Shown here piece by piece: positions 53,921 to 62,782 of a stretch of 64,000 bases of DNA. The first letter of the stretch is position 1. Every line of letters starts with the position of its first letter. Below the pieces are notes generated by a model. That model saw nothing but the letters and a program-made list of their open reading frames with translations. It was not told the DNA's origin and did no database searches. Source of the DNA: Propionicimonas sp020161015 (GTDB lineage Bacteria; Actinomycetota; Actinomycetes; Propionibacteriales; Propionibacteriaceae); NCBI RefSeq assembly GCF_964266745.1, contig NZ_CAXWGX010000001.1, positions 310,001-374,000 of the forward strand, in the 5' to 3' direction. Both the position numbers and the translations under genes were made by a program.

Positions 53921-53925
53921 AGTTT
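53893..53925 (+). terminator. Intrinsic terminator with U-run
   Basis: AGCCCGGCGAC (53893-53903), loop AAT, and GTCGCCGGGCT (53907-53917) form 11 pairs followed by TTTTAGTTT. This is the best U-tailed terminator in the window. Confidence 0.93.
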
Positions 53926-53939
53926 CCCCACAGACAAAG

Positions 53940-53967
53940 GTCCGGGGCATCCATCGGCACCCCGGAC
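53940..53967 (-). terminator. Terminator of the lipoprotein gene
   Basis: GTCCGGGG and CCCCGGAC form eight pairs. On the minus strand the hairpin is followed by CTTTGTC and lies 28 bases past the lipoprotein stop. Confidence 0.7.
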
Positions 53968-53995
53968 TTCCCCCTGACGAGGGTGGATGATCGCG

Positions 53996-54616
53996 TCAGC
54001 TGGCGTCGCCGACGAACACCGCCGTCTTGTGCGACAGGGAATACGTCACCGACACCGTGATATTCGAGCGCGCCTTGGTGGGCACGCGGAACACATAGAC
54101 ACCGGTCGCCGACTTTCCCACGCCGATCGACTCGGTGAACGGACGGGAGGGGTCGTTGGTCAGACCAACGGCCATCCTGCCTTTTGAATCCATTAACGTC
54201 ACGTAGGCCGAATCGACGTCCAGGTCGTTCTTCGTGTCGTTGCTGATGCGCACGGTCACGACCAGCGACGCGCCGCCGATCTCGCCCGGTCCGACCGCCT
54301 CGATCTTGCGGCTCTTGATGCTCACCAGGGTCACCTCGACGCCACCGTCGCTCTGCGCCTTGTCCAGGCGGACGGGCTTGGCCGTGCCCTGCTCCCGGGG
54401 CTCGACGGTCTGGTCGATCGACCCCGGGGTCACCTTCGAGGTGGGCGTCGCGCTGGCACTCGGACTCGCACCGGTCGGGGTGGTCGTCGCTGTCGGCGTC
54501 GCCCCACCCCCGGGAACGGGGGTCGGGCCGCCGGCTGCACCCCCGGTGCAGCCGGCCAGCATCAGCCCGACCAGCAGCGCGGTCGCCCGCGCCGCCAGCC
54601 TGTGGGGGCGGTCCAT
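53996..54616 (-). CDS. Exported lipoprotein with Ig-like (DUF4352-type) domain
   Basis: The 206-residue protein has a lipoprotein signal (LLVGLMLAGC at about residues 14-24), a Thr/Pro/Ser-rich linker (25-75), and a beta domain with VEVTLVSIKSRKIEAVG, LVVTVRISNDTKNDLDVDSAYVTLMD and VYVFRVPTKARSNITVSV, the pattern of telokin-like DUF4352 domains. GGAGGA ten bases before the ATG at 54616 sets the start. It lies 19 bases downstream of the large PKD protein gene, so the two probably share a transcript. Confidence 0.8.
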   Translation of the reverse strand: MDRPHRLAARATALLVGLMLAGCTGGAAGGPTPVPGGGATPTATTTPTGASPSASATPTSKVTPGSIDQTVEPREQGTAKPVRLDKAQSDGGVEVTLVSIKSRKIEAVGPGEIGGASLVVTVRISNDTKNDLDVDSAYVTLMDSKGRMAVGLTNDPSRPFTESIGVGKSATGVYVFRVPTKARSNITVSVTYSLSHKTAVFVGDAS

Positions 54617-54635
54617 CGTCACGCTGTCCTCCGCG

Positions 54636-57600
54636 TCAGGCCAGCCGGGTGACCTTGAGGTTGTCGACCAGGACCACGATCGGCCCGTTGGTCACGGCGG
54701 ACTGAACATACCCGACCAGGCCAACCGCACCCGAGCCCTGGAGCGCCGCCGTGGCGTCCGTCCCGCTCACCGTCCAGCTCGACGGCTCGGACTGGCCCGG
54801 CCCCCACACCTTGGCCCGGGCCGTGGTGCTGGTGCCGTTGCCGTTCACCTCGAAGGTGATGTCCAGCTTGTCACCGGCGGCGAACGTGTAGCCGGTCAGC
54901 GTCCTGGTCGTGATCACGGTCTCCGTCGTGCCGACGACCTTGGTGAGGAGCACCGAGACGGAGGCATCAGCAAGGAACCGCACCTTCACCCGGTACGACC
55001 CGTTGGAGCTCTTGCGCAGGTCGTAGTTGACGTCCGCACGGCCGCCGACCGGGACCTTGTCCAGGCCCACCTGGACGGCGCCCACCACGTTCTGCTCGGA
55101 CACCGCGTTCAGGCTCGCCGTCCTTGTCGACGATGCGGCGAGCGAGATCCGGCCGACCCCGCCGGACACCGAGAAGCCGGAGCCGCTCGTCGTCCAGGAG
55201 CCACCCTTGCTCGCGCTGCCCCAGCCCGACGCGACGTCGGTGCCGAAGCCCGCGTCGGCGACGACCAGCGACGACGGGTCGACCGCGGTCACGGTCTTCG
55301 TCGCGGTGTCGCTGCCACCGAGGGAGTCGGTGACGGTCAGGGTCACCGTGTAGTCGCCCGCGGCGTCGTAGGTGTGCGTCGCAGTCGCGCCACTGCCGTG
55401 GCCGGACCCGTCGCCCCAGTTCCAGTCGTAGCTGAGCGTCGCGCCGTCGGAGGCCGTGCTCGCGCCGGCGTCCACCGAGGTGGTGAAGCCGTCGGTGCTC
55501 GCGGTGAACGAGGCCTTCGGGTTGGCGTGCGTGAGGGTGACGGTCTTGTTCGTGGTCGACGTCGCACCCATGCTGTCGGTCAGCGTCAGGACGATCGTCT
55601 TGTCCCCGGCGCTGGCGTAGGCGTGGGAAGCGGTCTTGCCGCTGCCGTGGCTCGTGCCGTCACCCCAGTCCCAGTCATAGGTGAGGGTCGCGCCGTCGAA
55701 GGCCTCGGACGCCGATGCGTCCACCGACGCGGTCAGCCCGGAGTCGGAGACCGTGAAGGACGCCGTCGGCGGCTGGTGTGCCGGAGCGACGGTGACCTGC
55801 TTGGTCGCCTGGCCGGTGAGCCCGCGGGAGTCGGTCACGGTCAGCGTCACCGTGTAGGTGCCGCCGGCGGCGTAGTCGTGGACCGCAGTGGCGCCGGTGG
55901 CCGCGGGGGTGCCGTCCCCGAAGTCCCAGCTGTAGCCGGTGATGGTCTGGCCGGACTGCGCGGTCGAGGCGCTGCCGTCGAGGGTCACGTGCAGGTCGCT
56001 CACCGTGTTGGTGAAGGACGCCGTGGGCGCGACCGCGCCCGTCGCGAGCTGGTAGTGCGACTGCACCTGGCTCGGCGTGAGCATCGTCGGGTAGGCCGCG
56101 AACTCGTCGAGGTCACCGGAGAAGTAGTCGCTGCTCGGACGGTTCGGCCAGCCGGACAGGTTGTCCCCGCCGACCCTCCAGTACCCGTCGAACTCCTGGC
56201 CCTTCATCACGTTCGCGTCGAAGGCCGCCTGCACGCCGTCGACGTAGATCGTCGTGCCGGCCCAACCGGAGGTGACCACGGCGTGGTGCCAGGCACCGTT
56301 GCGGTACGTGGCCGACGTCGTCACGACCTTCGCCGTGTTGTTCTGGAAGACGCCGAAGCTCAGTCGCCCGTCGTTCAGCATGTAGAGGTGCCGGTCGTAG
56401 TTGCTCGACGTGCTGGTCTGCGAGCTGCCCCAGCCGAAGAGCTTCCCGCCGCGGTTCGTGGTCGTCCTGAACCAGATCTCCGCGCTGAAGTCGTCGGGGC
56501 TCACCAGCTTCTGGGCTGCGCCGATGCGGCCGGAGCTCGTGCCGCTGAACGTCGAGCCGACGCCGGAGCCGATCGCGCCGGTGCCCGCCACCGTCACGCC
56601 CGTGCCCTTGAGGCCGTTGCTGATCCCGAGCACGTCGTAGGCGTAGGTCGAGTCACCGGAGGTGCCGAGCTGCCAGTACGGGGTCGCGCCGTCGGCGAGC
56701 ACCCGGTTGAAGTAGGCCGACTGCGCCGTGCCCGACGCCGTCACCGAGACCGAGCTGCTCTGTGCCTGGTTGCCGTCGCTGTCCACGGCGGTCACCTGGT
56801 AGGTGTAGGTGTTGCCTGCGGTCAGCCCGGTGTCCAGGAACGTCACCGCCGGCTGGTACCAGTAGAAGGCCCTGGTGGTGCCGCTGTAGACCTGCTGGCC
56901 GTTGCGCGTGATGCGGTAGGTGAGGTCGATGTCCTCGCGGTCGTAGTTGGCCGGGATCGTGACGCGGGCCGTCCCGTCGCTCACCGAGGCCACGGACGGC
57001 ACCCAGTCGGCTCCCTTGAGGAGCGGGCCGAGGGTGGCGGCTGCCGTGCCGGGACGGGCGAACCGCGCGATGCCCTGCGACCACTGGCCGTTGACGAACG
57101 GGAACTCCCCGCCGACCACGACGTAGTCACCGCTGCCGTCGATGACCCAGCCCGCCTGGCCGGAACCCGACGCGGTGCCGGTGGTCCAGTCCGGGAACCA
57201 GTTCACCAGCGCCGGGGCCGGGTACCCCTGCCAGTCGGCGTAGATGCTGCTCACCCGCGGGCTGCGCCACAGCGTGCCCTTGGTCTCGGCGGTGAAGGCC
57301 AGCGAGTTCTTCATGTTGCCGGGGTTGCCCGCCTTCTGCGGGTAGCCGCCGACCGACTCGCAGTCGTGCACGTGGCCGATCGCGTAGACCGTGCCACCGT
57401 CGGAGTAGGCGCCGTAGGTGTCGCCGTGGCAGTCCTCGATCCACTTGACCGCGCCGGTCTCCGGGTCGGCGGAGAAGGATCCCTCGAGGTTGCCGATGGT
57501 CGCGTTGGCGTAGACCCAGCCGGTGCCGTAGACGGCGTTGCCGTCGTTGGAGAGCGCGTAGATGCCGGCCTTGCCGATGTAGGGCGAGGTGTTCGAGCCG

Positions 57601-58427
57601 TTCTTGACGGTGTTGGTGACGTCCCACGGCAGGAGCGAGCCGTCGGACGGGCTGAGCGCGGCGAGGCCGCGCTGGGTGACGCCGTTCACGGTGGCGAAGC
57701 GACCGCCGACGATCAGCTTGCTGCCCGAGGTGTTCATCACCATCGTGTCCACCTGGAGGTCGGTGGTGGGCGCCCAGCCGAGCAGGTTGCCGCTGGTGTC
57801 GAACGCCACCAGGTTCTTGCGGGCCACGCCGTTGCCTGCGCCGATCAGGCCGCCGACGTAGACCGCGCTGTTGGTGGCGACGATCGAGTTGATGTACGAC
57901 CCGCCCACGGACGGCTTGAAGGTCTCCAGAAGGTCACCGGTCGCGGTGTTGAACGCCGCGATCAGCCAGCGGGTCTTGCCGTTCACCTGCGTGAACGCTC
58001 CGCCGGCGTACAGCCGGGCGCCGTCGGGTGAGAGCGCGAGCGCCTTCACCTGGCCGTTGATGCTGGGCGCGAACGACGACAGCGCGCCGGTGGTGAGGTT
58101 GAACGACAGCAGGTTCGTGCGGGGCACCAGGTTCTGCCCGGTCGCCGCGCCGGCCGGGCGGGCGTTGCTGAAGCTGCCACCGGCGTACACGGTGTTGCCC
58201 GAGATCTTCAGGGCCCACACCACGCCGCTGTCGATCTGCGCGGTGGGCAGCGTGTTGGCGGACACCGCGTCGGGCCCGCGGCCCTGCACCGGTGCCGGAT
58301 AGCCCAGCTGGGCCGCCTGCGCCGGGGCGGCTGCCCCCGCGGCGAGCGATCCCCACGCCAGGGCCCCGGCCACAGCGAGTCGCAGTGCGACCAGCCGGCG
58401 GCCCTTCCTCTTCTCGACGCCGCTCAT
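54636..58427 (-). CDS. Large exported propeller-LamG-PKD protein
   Basis: The 1263-residue protein has a signal peptide ending near AAPAQAA (residue 39). A beta-propeller-like region (50-460) follows, with repeated blades such as KISGNTVYAGGSF and SGSKLIVGGRFATVNGV. A fibronectin-like domain (475-565), a LamG/ConA-type lectin domain (600-795, FSAEIWFRTTTNRGGKLFG, WHHAVVTSGWAGTTIYVDG), three PKD domains (800-882, 886-966, 969-1048, each with a WDFGDGT-type motif) and a beta-rich C-terminal domain (1053-1263) complete it. No sortase signal or membrane anchor follows. It likely binds carbohydrate or matrix outside the cell. The ATG codes MSGVEKRKGRR. Confidence 0.88.
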   Translation of the reverse strand: MSGVEKRKGRRLVALRLAVAGALAWGSLAAGAAAPAQAAQLGYPAPVQGRGPDAVSANTLPTAQIDSGVVWALKISGNTVYAGGSFSNARPAGAATGQNLVPRTNLLSFNLTTGALSSFAPSINGQVKALALSPDGARLYAGGAFTQVNGKTRWLIAAFNTATGDLLETFKPSVGGSYINSIVATNSAVYVGGLIGAGNGVARKNLVAFDTSGNLLGWAPTTDLQVDTMVMNTSGSKLIVGGRFATVNGVTQRGLAALSPSDGSLLPWDVTNTVKNGSNTSPYIGKAGIYALSNDGNAVYGTGWVYANATIGNLEGSFSADPETGAVKWIEDCHGDTYGAYSDGGTVYAIGHVHDCESVGGYPQKAGNPGNMKNSLAFTAETKGTLWRSPRVSSIYADWQGYPAPALVNWFPDWTTGTASGSGQAGWVIDGSGDYVVVGGEFPFVNGQWSQGIARFARPGTAAATLGPLLKGADWVPSVASVSDGTARVTIPANYDREDIDLTYRITRNGQQVYSGTTRAFYWYQPAVTFLDTGLTAGNTYTYQVTAVDSDGNQAQSSSVSVTASGTAQSAYFNRVLADGATPYWQLGTSGDSTYAYDVLGISNGLKGTGVTVAGTGAIGSGVGSTFSGTSSGRIGAAQKLVSPDDFSAEIWFRTTTNRGGKLFGWGSSQTSTSSNYDRHLYMLNDGRLSFGVFQNNTAKVVTTSATYRNGAWHHAVVTSGWAGTTIYVDGVQAAFDANVMKGQEFDGYWRVGGDNLSGWPNRPSSDYFSGDLDEFAAYPTMLTPSQVQSHYQLATGAVAPTASFTNTVSDLHVTLDGSASTAQSGQTITGYSWDFGDGTPAATGATAVHDYAAGGTYTVTLTVTDSRGLTGQATKQVTVAPAHQPPTASFTVSDSGLTASVDASASEAFDGATLTYDWDWGDGTSHGSGKTASHAYASAGDKTIVLTLTDSMGATSTTNKTVTLTHANPKASFTASTDGFTTSVDAGASTASDGATLSYDWNWGDGSGHGSGATATHTYDAAGDYTVTLTVTDSLGGSDTATKTVTAVDPSSLVVADAGFGTDVASGWGSASKGGSWTTSGSGFSVSGGVGRISLAASSTRTASLNAVSEQNVVGAVQVGLDKVPVGGRADVNYDLRKSSNGSYRVKVRFLADASVSVLLTKVVGTTETVITTRTLTGYTFAAGDKLDITFEVNGNGTSTTARAKVWGPGQSEPSSWTVSGTDATAALQGSGAVGLVGYVQSAVTNGPIVVLVDNLKVTRLA

Positions 58428-58708
58428 CTGTCTCGCCCCTCACTGTGAACGCTGCGTGGAGAGGGTGCGGACGCGACAACGTCCCGGACGCCCATCGGCT
58501 CCGGGACCTGCACAAGACGGTCGCTGACCCCCAGCGACCCGGCGTGCGAACGCCTGACTGTGCGATGCATCGCGAATCCCCCCCAAACATCGACCCCCCC
58601 GGTCGACGCGCGCATCTGCGTACTCCCATCCTCCCACCGATGCCGTCCCCGCTCAATGTCGCCTCCGGGCGGCAGTTTTCCCACTACCGGGTAACGCGGC
58701 GGAAACGA
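58428..58708. other. Upstream region of the PKD protein gene
   Basis: About 280 bases with no credible gene. It contains two C7 runs (58578-58584 and 58594-58600). The second is framed by TCGACC and GGTCGA (58590-58606), which could form a hairpin with a C5 loop. GCGATGCATCGC (58562-58573) is a perfect 12-bp palindrome just before. These lie about 140 bases upstream of the PKD start and may be regulatory. Confidence 0.45.
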
Positions 58709-58741
58709 CGGTGCGCCGCCCCCGGGGGGGGCGGCGCACCG
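58709..58741 (-). terminator. Terminator of ppdK
   Basis: CGGTGCGCCGCCCCC and its exact complement form a 15-bp stem with a GGG loop, 26 bases past the ppdK stop. Confidence 0.88.
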
Positions 58742-58767
58742 TGCAGGACAGGCTGTGCAGCGAGAGG

Positions 58768-61398
58768 CTACTTGGCCTTGAGCGCGGCCTGCGCGGCGGC
58801 CAGGCGCGCGATCGGCACCCGGAACGGCGAGCAGGACACGTAGTTGAGGCCCACCTGCTGGCAGAACTCGATGGACGACGGGTCGCCACCGTGCTCGCCA
58901 CAGATGCCCAGCTTGATGTCGGGGCGGGTGGACTTGCCCAGGTCGACGGCGGTCTTCACGAGCTTGCCGACGCCGTTCTGGTCGAGGCGGGCGAACGGGT
59001 CGCTCTCGTAGATCTTCGTCTGGTAGTAGGCGTCCAGGAACTTGCCCGCGTCGTCACGGCTGAACCCGAACGTCATCTGGGTCAGGTCGTTGGTGCCGAA
59101 GGAGAAGAACTGGGCCTCGGTCGCGATCTCGTCCGCGGTGATGGCCGCGCGCGGGATCTCGATCATGGTGCCGACCAGGTAGTCCAGCTCCACGCCGGCC
59201 TCGGCGATGATCGCGTTGGCGGTGTCGGTGACGATCTTCTTGACGAACGCCAGCTCCTTCACCTCGCCCACCAGCGGGATCATGATCTCCGGAACGACCT
59301 TCCACTCCGGGTGGCGCTTCTGGACGTTGATCGCTGCCTCGATGATCGCCCGGGTCTGCATGGCGCCGATCTCGGGGTAGGTCACGTCGAGGCGGCAGCC
59401 ACGGTGGCCCATCATCGGGTTGAACTCGTGCAGGGAGGCGATGATCTCCTTGAGCTCCGCCACCTCGAGCTTCATCTCGGCGGCCAGCGCGTTGATGTCG
59501 TCCTCGTCGGTGGGCAGGAACTCGTGCAGCGGCGGGTCGAGGAGGCGGACGGTGACCGGCAGGCCCTCCATCGCCTCGTAGATGCCCTCGAAGTCGCCGC
59601 GCTGCATCGGCAGCAGCTTGGCCAGGGCGGCCTCGCGCTGCTCGACGGTCTTGGAGACGATCATCTCGCGGATGGCCGCGATCCGGTCGGCCTCGAAGAA
59701 CATGTGCTCGGTGCGGCACAGCCCGATGCCCTCTGCCCCGAACTCGCGCGCCTGGCGGGCGTCGGCCGGGGTGTCGGCGTTGGTGCGGACCTTCATCGTG
59801 CGGAACTCGTCGGCCCACTCGATGACGCGGCCGAAGTAGCCGCCGACCTCCGCCGGGACGGTGTCGATCTCCTCGCCGTACACGTTGCCGGTGGAGCCGT
59901 CGAGGGAGACCCAGTCGTTCTCGGTGAAGGTCTTGCCGCCCAGGCTGAAGCTCTTGCCGTCCGCGGCGAAGGACACCTCGCCGAGGCCGGAGACGCAGCA
60001 GGTGCCCATGCCGCGCGCCACGACGGCGGCGTGGGAGGTCATGCCACCGCGGGCGGTCAGGATGCCCTTGGCGTAGTGCATGCCCTCGATGTCCTCGGGC
60101 GTGGTCTCGAGGCGGACCAGGATGACCGGCTCGCCGGCCTTGCCGCGCGCGGCGGCGTCCTCGGCGGTGAAGGAGACCTTGCCGGTCGCCGCGCCCGGGG
60201 AGGCCGGGAGGCCCTTGCCGATCGGCTGGGCCGCGGCGAGCTTGGCGGCGTCGAACTGCGGGTGCAGCAGGGCATCGATCTGCTTGGGGTCGATCATGGA
60301 GACGGCCTTCTCCTTGGTGATCTTGCCCTCGTCCACCAGGTCGCAGGCGATCTTGAAGGCCGCCGCGGCGGTGCGCTTGCCGTTGCGGGTCTGGAGCATG
60401 AAGAGCTTGCCCTCTTCGATGGTGAACTCCATGTCCTGCATGTCGGCGTAGTGGTTCTCGAGCTTGCTGACGATCTCGACGAACTGGTCGTAGACGGCCG
60501 GGTTCTCGGTCTTCAGCTGGTCGATGGTCTCCGGGGTGCGGATGCCGGCGACGACGTCCTCACCCTGGGCGTTCATCAGGAACTCGCCGTACAGGCCCGG
60601 GTCGCCGGTGGCCGGGTTGCGGGAGAACGCCACGCCGGTGCCGGAGGTGTCGCCCATGTTGCCGAACACCATCGACTGGACGTTGACCGCGGTGCCCCAG
60701 TCGCCGGGGATGTCGTTCATGCGGCGGTAGTAGACCGCGCGCGGGTTGTCCCACGAGCGGAAGACCGCCTTGATGGCGCCGAACAGCTGCTCGACCGGGT
60801 CGGACGGGAAGTCGGAGCCGATCTTCGCCTTGTACTGGGCCTTGAACTCTGCGGCGAGCTCCTTGAGGTCCTCGGCGGTGAGCTCGACGTCCTGCTTGAC
60901 CCCGCGGGCCTCCTTCATCTCGTCGATGAGCTCCTCGAAGTACGACTTGCCCACCTCCATGACGACGTCGGAGTACATCTGGATGAAGCGACGGTAGGAG
61001 TCGTAGGCGAACCGCGGGTTGTTGGTCTTCTCTGCGAAGGCCTCCACGACGGTGTCGTTCATGCCGAGGTTGAGGATCGTGTCCATCATGCCGGGCATCG
61101 ACGCCCGGGAGCCGGAGCGGACGGAGACGAGCAGCGGGTTGGCCGGGTCGCCAAACTTCTTGCCGGTGATCTCCTCGAGCTTGGTGATGTAGGTCATCAC
61201 CTCTGCCTTGATGGCGTCGTTGATGACCTCGCCGTCGAGGTAGTACTGGGTGCAGGCCTCTGTGGTGATGGTGAAGCCCTGCGGGACCGGCATGCCGAGG
61301 CCGGTCATCTCCGCCAGGTTGGCACCCTTGCCACCCAGCAGGTTGCGCATCGAGGCGTCACCCTCGCTGAACTCATACACGAACTTGTGGTCAGTCAT
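58768..61398 (-). CDS. ppdK: Pyruvate, phosphate dikinase
   Basis: The 876-residue enzyme interconverts pyruvate, ATP and phosphate with PEP, AMP and PPi. It has the ATP-grasp N-terminal domain (LLGGKGANLAEMTGLGMPVP; VSVRSGSRASMPGMMDTILN), the phospho-carrier histidine in LTARGGMTSHAAVVARGMG (His 456) and a C-terminal PEP-binding barrel ending with GICGEHGGDPSSIEFC, which includes the catalytic cysteine. The length is typical. The ATG at 61398 is preceded by AAGGAG. PPi-linked glycolysis and PPDK are characteristic of propionibacteria, which fits the proposed lineage. Confidence 0.96.
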   Translation of the reverse strand: MTDHKFVYEFSEGDASMRNLLGGKGANLAEMTGLGMPVPQGFTITTEACTQYYLDGEVINDAIKAEVMTYITKLEEITGKKFGDPANPLLVSVRSGSRASMPGMMDTILNLGMNDTVVEAFAEKTNNPRFAYDSYRRFIQMYSDVVMEVGKSYFEELIDEMKEARGVKQDVELTAEDLKELAAEFKAQYKAKIGSDFPSDPVEQLFGAIKAVFRSWDNPRAVYYRRMNDIPGDWGTAVNVQSMVFGNMGDTSGTGVAFSRNPATGDPGLYGEFLMNAQGEDVVAGIRTPETIDQLKTENPAVYDQFVEIVSKLENHYADMQDMEFTIEEGKLFMLQTRNGKRTAAAAFKIACDLVDEGKITKEKAVSMIDPKQIDALLHPQFDAAKLAAAQPIGKGLPASPGAATGKVSFTAEDAAARGKAGEPVILVRLETTPEDIEGMHYAKGILTARGGMTSHAAVVARGMGTCCVSGLGEVSFAADGKSFSLGGKTFTENDWVSLDGSTGNVYGEEIDTVPAEVGGYFGRVIEWADEFRTMKVRTNADTPADARQAREFGAEGIGLCRTEHMFFEADRIAAIREMIVSKTVEQREAALAKLLPMQRGDFEGIYEAMEGLPVTVRLLDPPLHEFLPTDEDDINALAAEMKLEVAELKEIIASLHEFNPMMGHRGCRLDVTYPEIGAMQTRAIIEAAINVQKRHPEWKVVPEIMIPLVGEVKELAFVKKIVTDTANAIIAEAGVELDYLVGTMIEIPRAAITADEIATEAQFFSFGTNDLTQMTFGFSRDDAGKFLDAYYQTKIYESDPFARLDQNGVGKLVKTAVDLGKSTRPDIKLGICGEHGGDPSSIEFCQQVGLNYVSCSPFRVPIARLAAAQAALKAK

Positions 61399-61581
61399 CT
61401 GACGTTGGGTCTCCTTCAACAGCTCCCGAATGGGCCGGTGCGAGGGCCGATGCACAACGTCGGCGTCGACTCCCGCGGCGTCGGCGGAGCAAGGTCCGAC
61501 ACCCCGGCGCATACGGTCCAACCGTATCGGTTCCCGGAGGCAGGTTCATCCGCGGACCTGCCCCGACCAAGGGGTGGAACG

Positions 61582-61611
61582 TTGACAGCCCGGCCCTGCC
61601 AACCGAACGAT
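61582..61611 (+). promoter_or_regulatory. Promoter of the SMP-30 gene
   Basis: A consensus TTGACA -35 at 61582-61587 is followed after 18 bases by AACGAT (61606-61611). Seven bases later comes the ATG at 61619. The upstream ATG at 61610 would lie inside the -10, so the start at 61619 fits better. Confidence 0.6.
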
Positions 61612-61618
61612 GGGGGCC

Positions 61619-62470
61619 ATGCGTGCGGAGCGGGTCACGGGGCGGGTCAGCTTCCACGGCGAGGGCCCGGTCTGGTGGGAGCGACGCAGGTACCTGCGGT
61701 TCGTCGACATGTTCGCCGGTGAGGTGCTGACCCTGGACGGCGACACCGTCGTCCGCACCCCGGTGGGCTCGCGCGTCGCCGCGGCCATCCGCCCGCGGCT
61801 GGGGGGCGGGGCGATCGTCGCCAGGGAGCACGACCTCGCGATCAGCAACCTCGACGACCTCTCCGACCTGGCCGGCTTCGCCACGGTGGACGCCGACCCC
61901 GGCGTCCGCTGCAACGACGGGGGGTGCGACCCCGACGGCGGGTTCTGGATCGGCACGCTCGGCTACGGGTTCCCCGCGGGGGCGGGCACGCTGTACAGCC
62001 TGGACGCGGGCTCGCTGCGGGTGCGGCCGCAGGTCGCAGGGCTCACCATCAGCAACGGCCTGGGCTGGAGCCCGGACGCCGCCACGATGTACCTCAACGA
62101 CTCCGGGACGTCGACGACCTGGGCGTTCGACTACGACCCGCTGGAGGGCCCGTCGGGCCGCAGGGAGTTCGCCACCGGGGGACCCGGCGTCCCCGACGGG
62201 CTGTGCGTGGACGCCGACGGCGGCGTCTGGGTGGCCCGCTACGCCGGGCACGTCGTCCAGCGCCACGACCCGGACGGGACGGTGTCGGCCGTGATCGAGG
62301 TCCCCTGCTCGCGGCCGACCGCCTGCTGCTTCGGCGGCGACGACCTCGGCACGCTGTTCATCACGACCACGCGGGAGGGCCTGGCCGAGGACGCGGAGCC
62401 GGAGGCCGGTTCGGTGTTCGCCGTGCGGCCCGGGGTGACGGGCCTGCCCACGGCGGGTTTCGCCGGCTGA
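61619..62470 (+). CDS. SMP-30/gluconolactonase-family protein
   Basis: The 283-residue six-bladed propeller enzyme has the metal-site pattern of the family: GEGPVWW near the N-terminus (Glu ligand), GVRCNDGGCDPDGGFWIGT in the middle, ISNGLGWSPDAATMYLNDS, and GVPDGLCVDADGGVWVA (Asp ligand). Such proteins hydrolyse sugar lactones such as gluconolactone or arabinonolactone. It stands alone on the plus strand, divergent from ppdK. A likely leaderless start at 61619 is preferred over 61610. Confidence 0.9.
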   Translation: MRAERVTGRVSFHGEGPVWWERRRYLRFVDMFAGEVLTLDGDTVVRTPVGSRVAAAIRPRLGGGAIVAREHDLAISNLDDLSDLAGFATVDADPGVRCNDGGCDPDGGFWIGTLGYGFPAGAGTLYSLDAGSLRVRPQVAGLTISNGLGWSPDAATMYLNDSGTSTTWAFDYDPLEGPSGRREFATGGPGVPDGLCVDADGGVWVARYAGHVVQRHDPDGTVSAVIEVPCSRPTACCFGGDDLGTLFITTTREGLAEDAEPEAGSVFAVRPGVTGLPTAGFAG

Positions 62471-62782
62471 GGTCCACCGCCGTACCGGGAGCGATACGAA
62501 ATCGCCCACCACGAGTGGTATGAATTCTGAGAGCCCCCGCGACACCAGCCCGCATGGCGCCGCGTTCACCCTGCGCCCGGCAAAACCCGCTGACTAGGCC
62601 AGTCTTCCGATGGTCCGCCCCACGGACGGCCGCTGCGCCCGCTCCGGGGGCGGCGAACCGGCCGTCTCGTCCCGGGCCCAAGCTGAGAAACCGCTGATAT
62701 TCTCTTGGTCGGACCGTGACCCCCCTCACCGGCCCGCACGACCCCCTGGTTCGTCACCCCCACCGAAGTTCAGGAGTTCACC
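62471..62782. other. Intergenic region before the metallophosphoesterase gene
   Basis: About 310 bases with no credible gene. TATTCT at 62698-62703 in a locally AT-richer stretch is a possible -10 for the downstream exported protein. ACCAC-GA-GTGGT at 62507-62518 is a short hairpin after the SMP-30 gene. CAGGAG at 62771-62776 is the ribosome-binding site of the next gene. Confidence 0.4.

Noticed and set aside
54234..58031. A 1265-codon open frame on the plus strand
   Set aside because: It is antisense to the PKD/LamG protein, which has a signal peptide and recognisable domains. The plus-strand translation is Arg/Gly/Val-rich without motifs, a usual artefact of GC-rich third positions.
58562..58606. 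Actinobacterial 6C RNA
   Set aside because: Two C-runs are present but only one has a clean stem, and the two possible stems compete for the same bases. There is no terminator after them.
58711..61722. A 1003-codon open frame on the plus strand
   Set aside because: It is antisense to ppdK, whose catalytic motifs are complete. No ribosome-binding site or family features.
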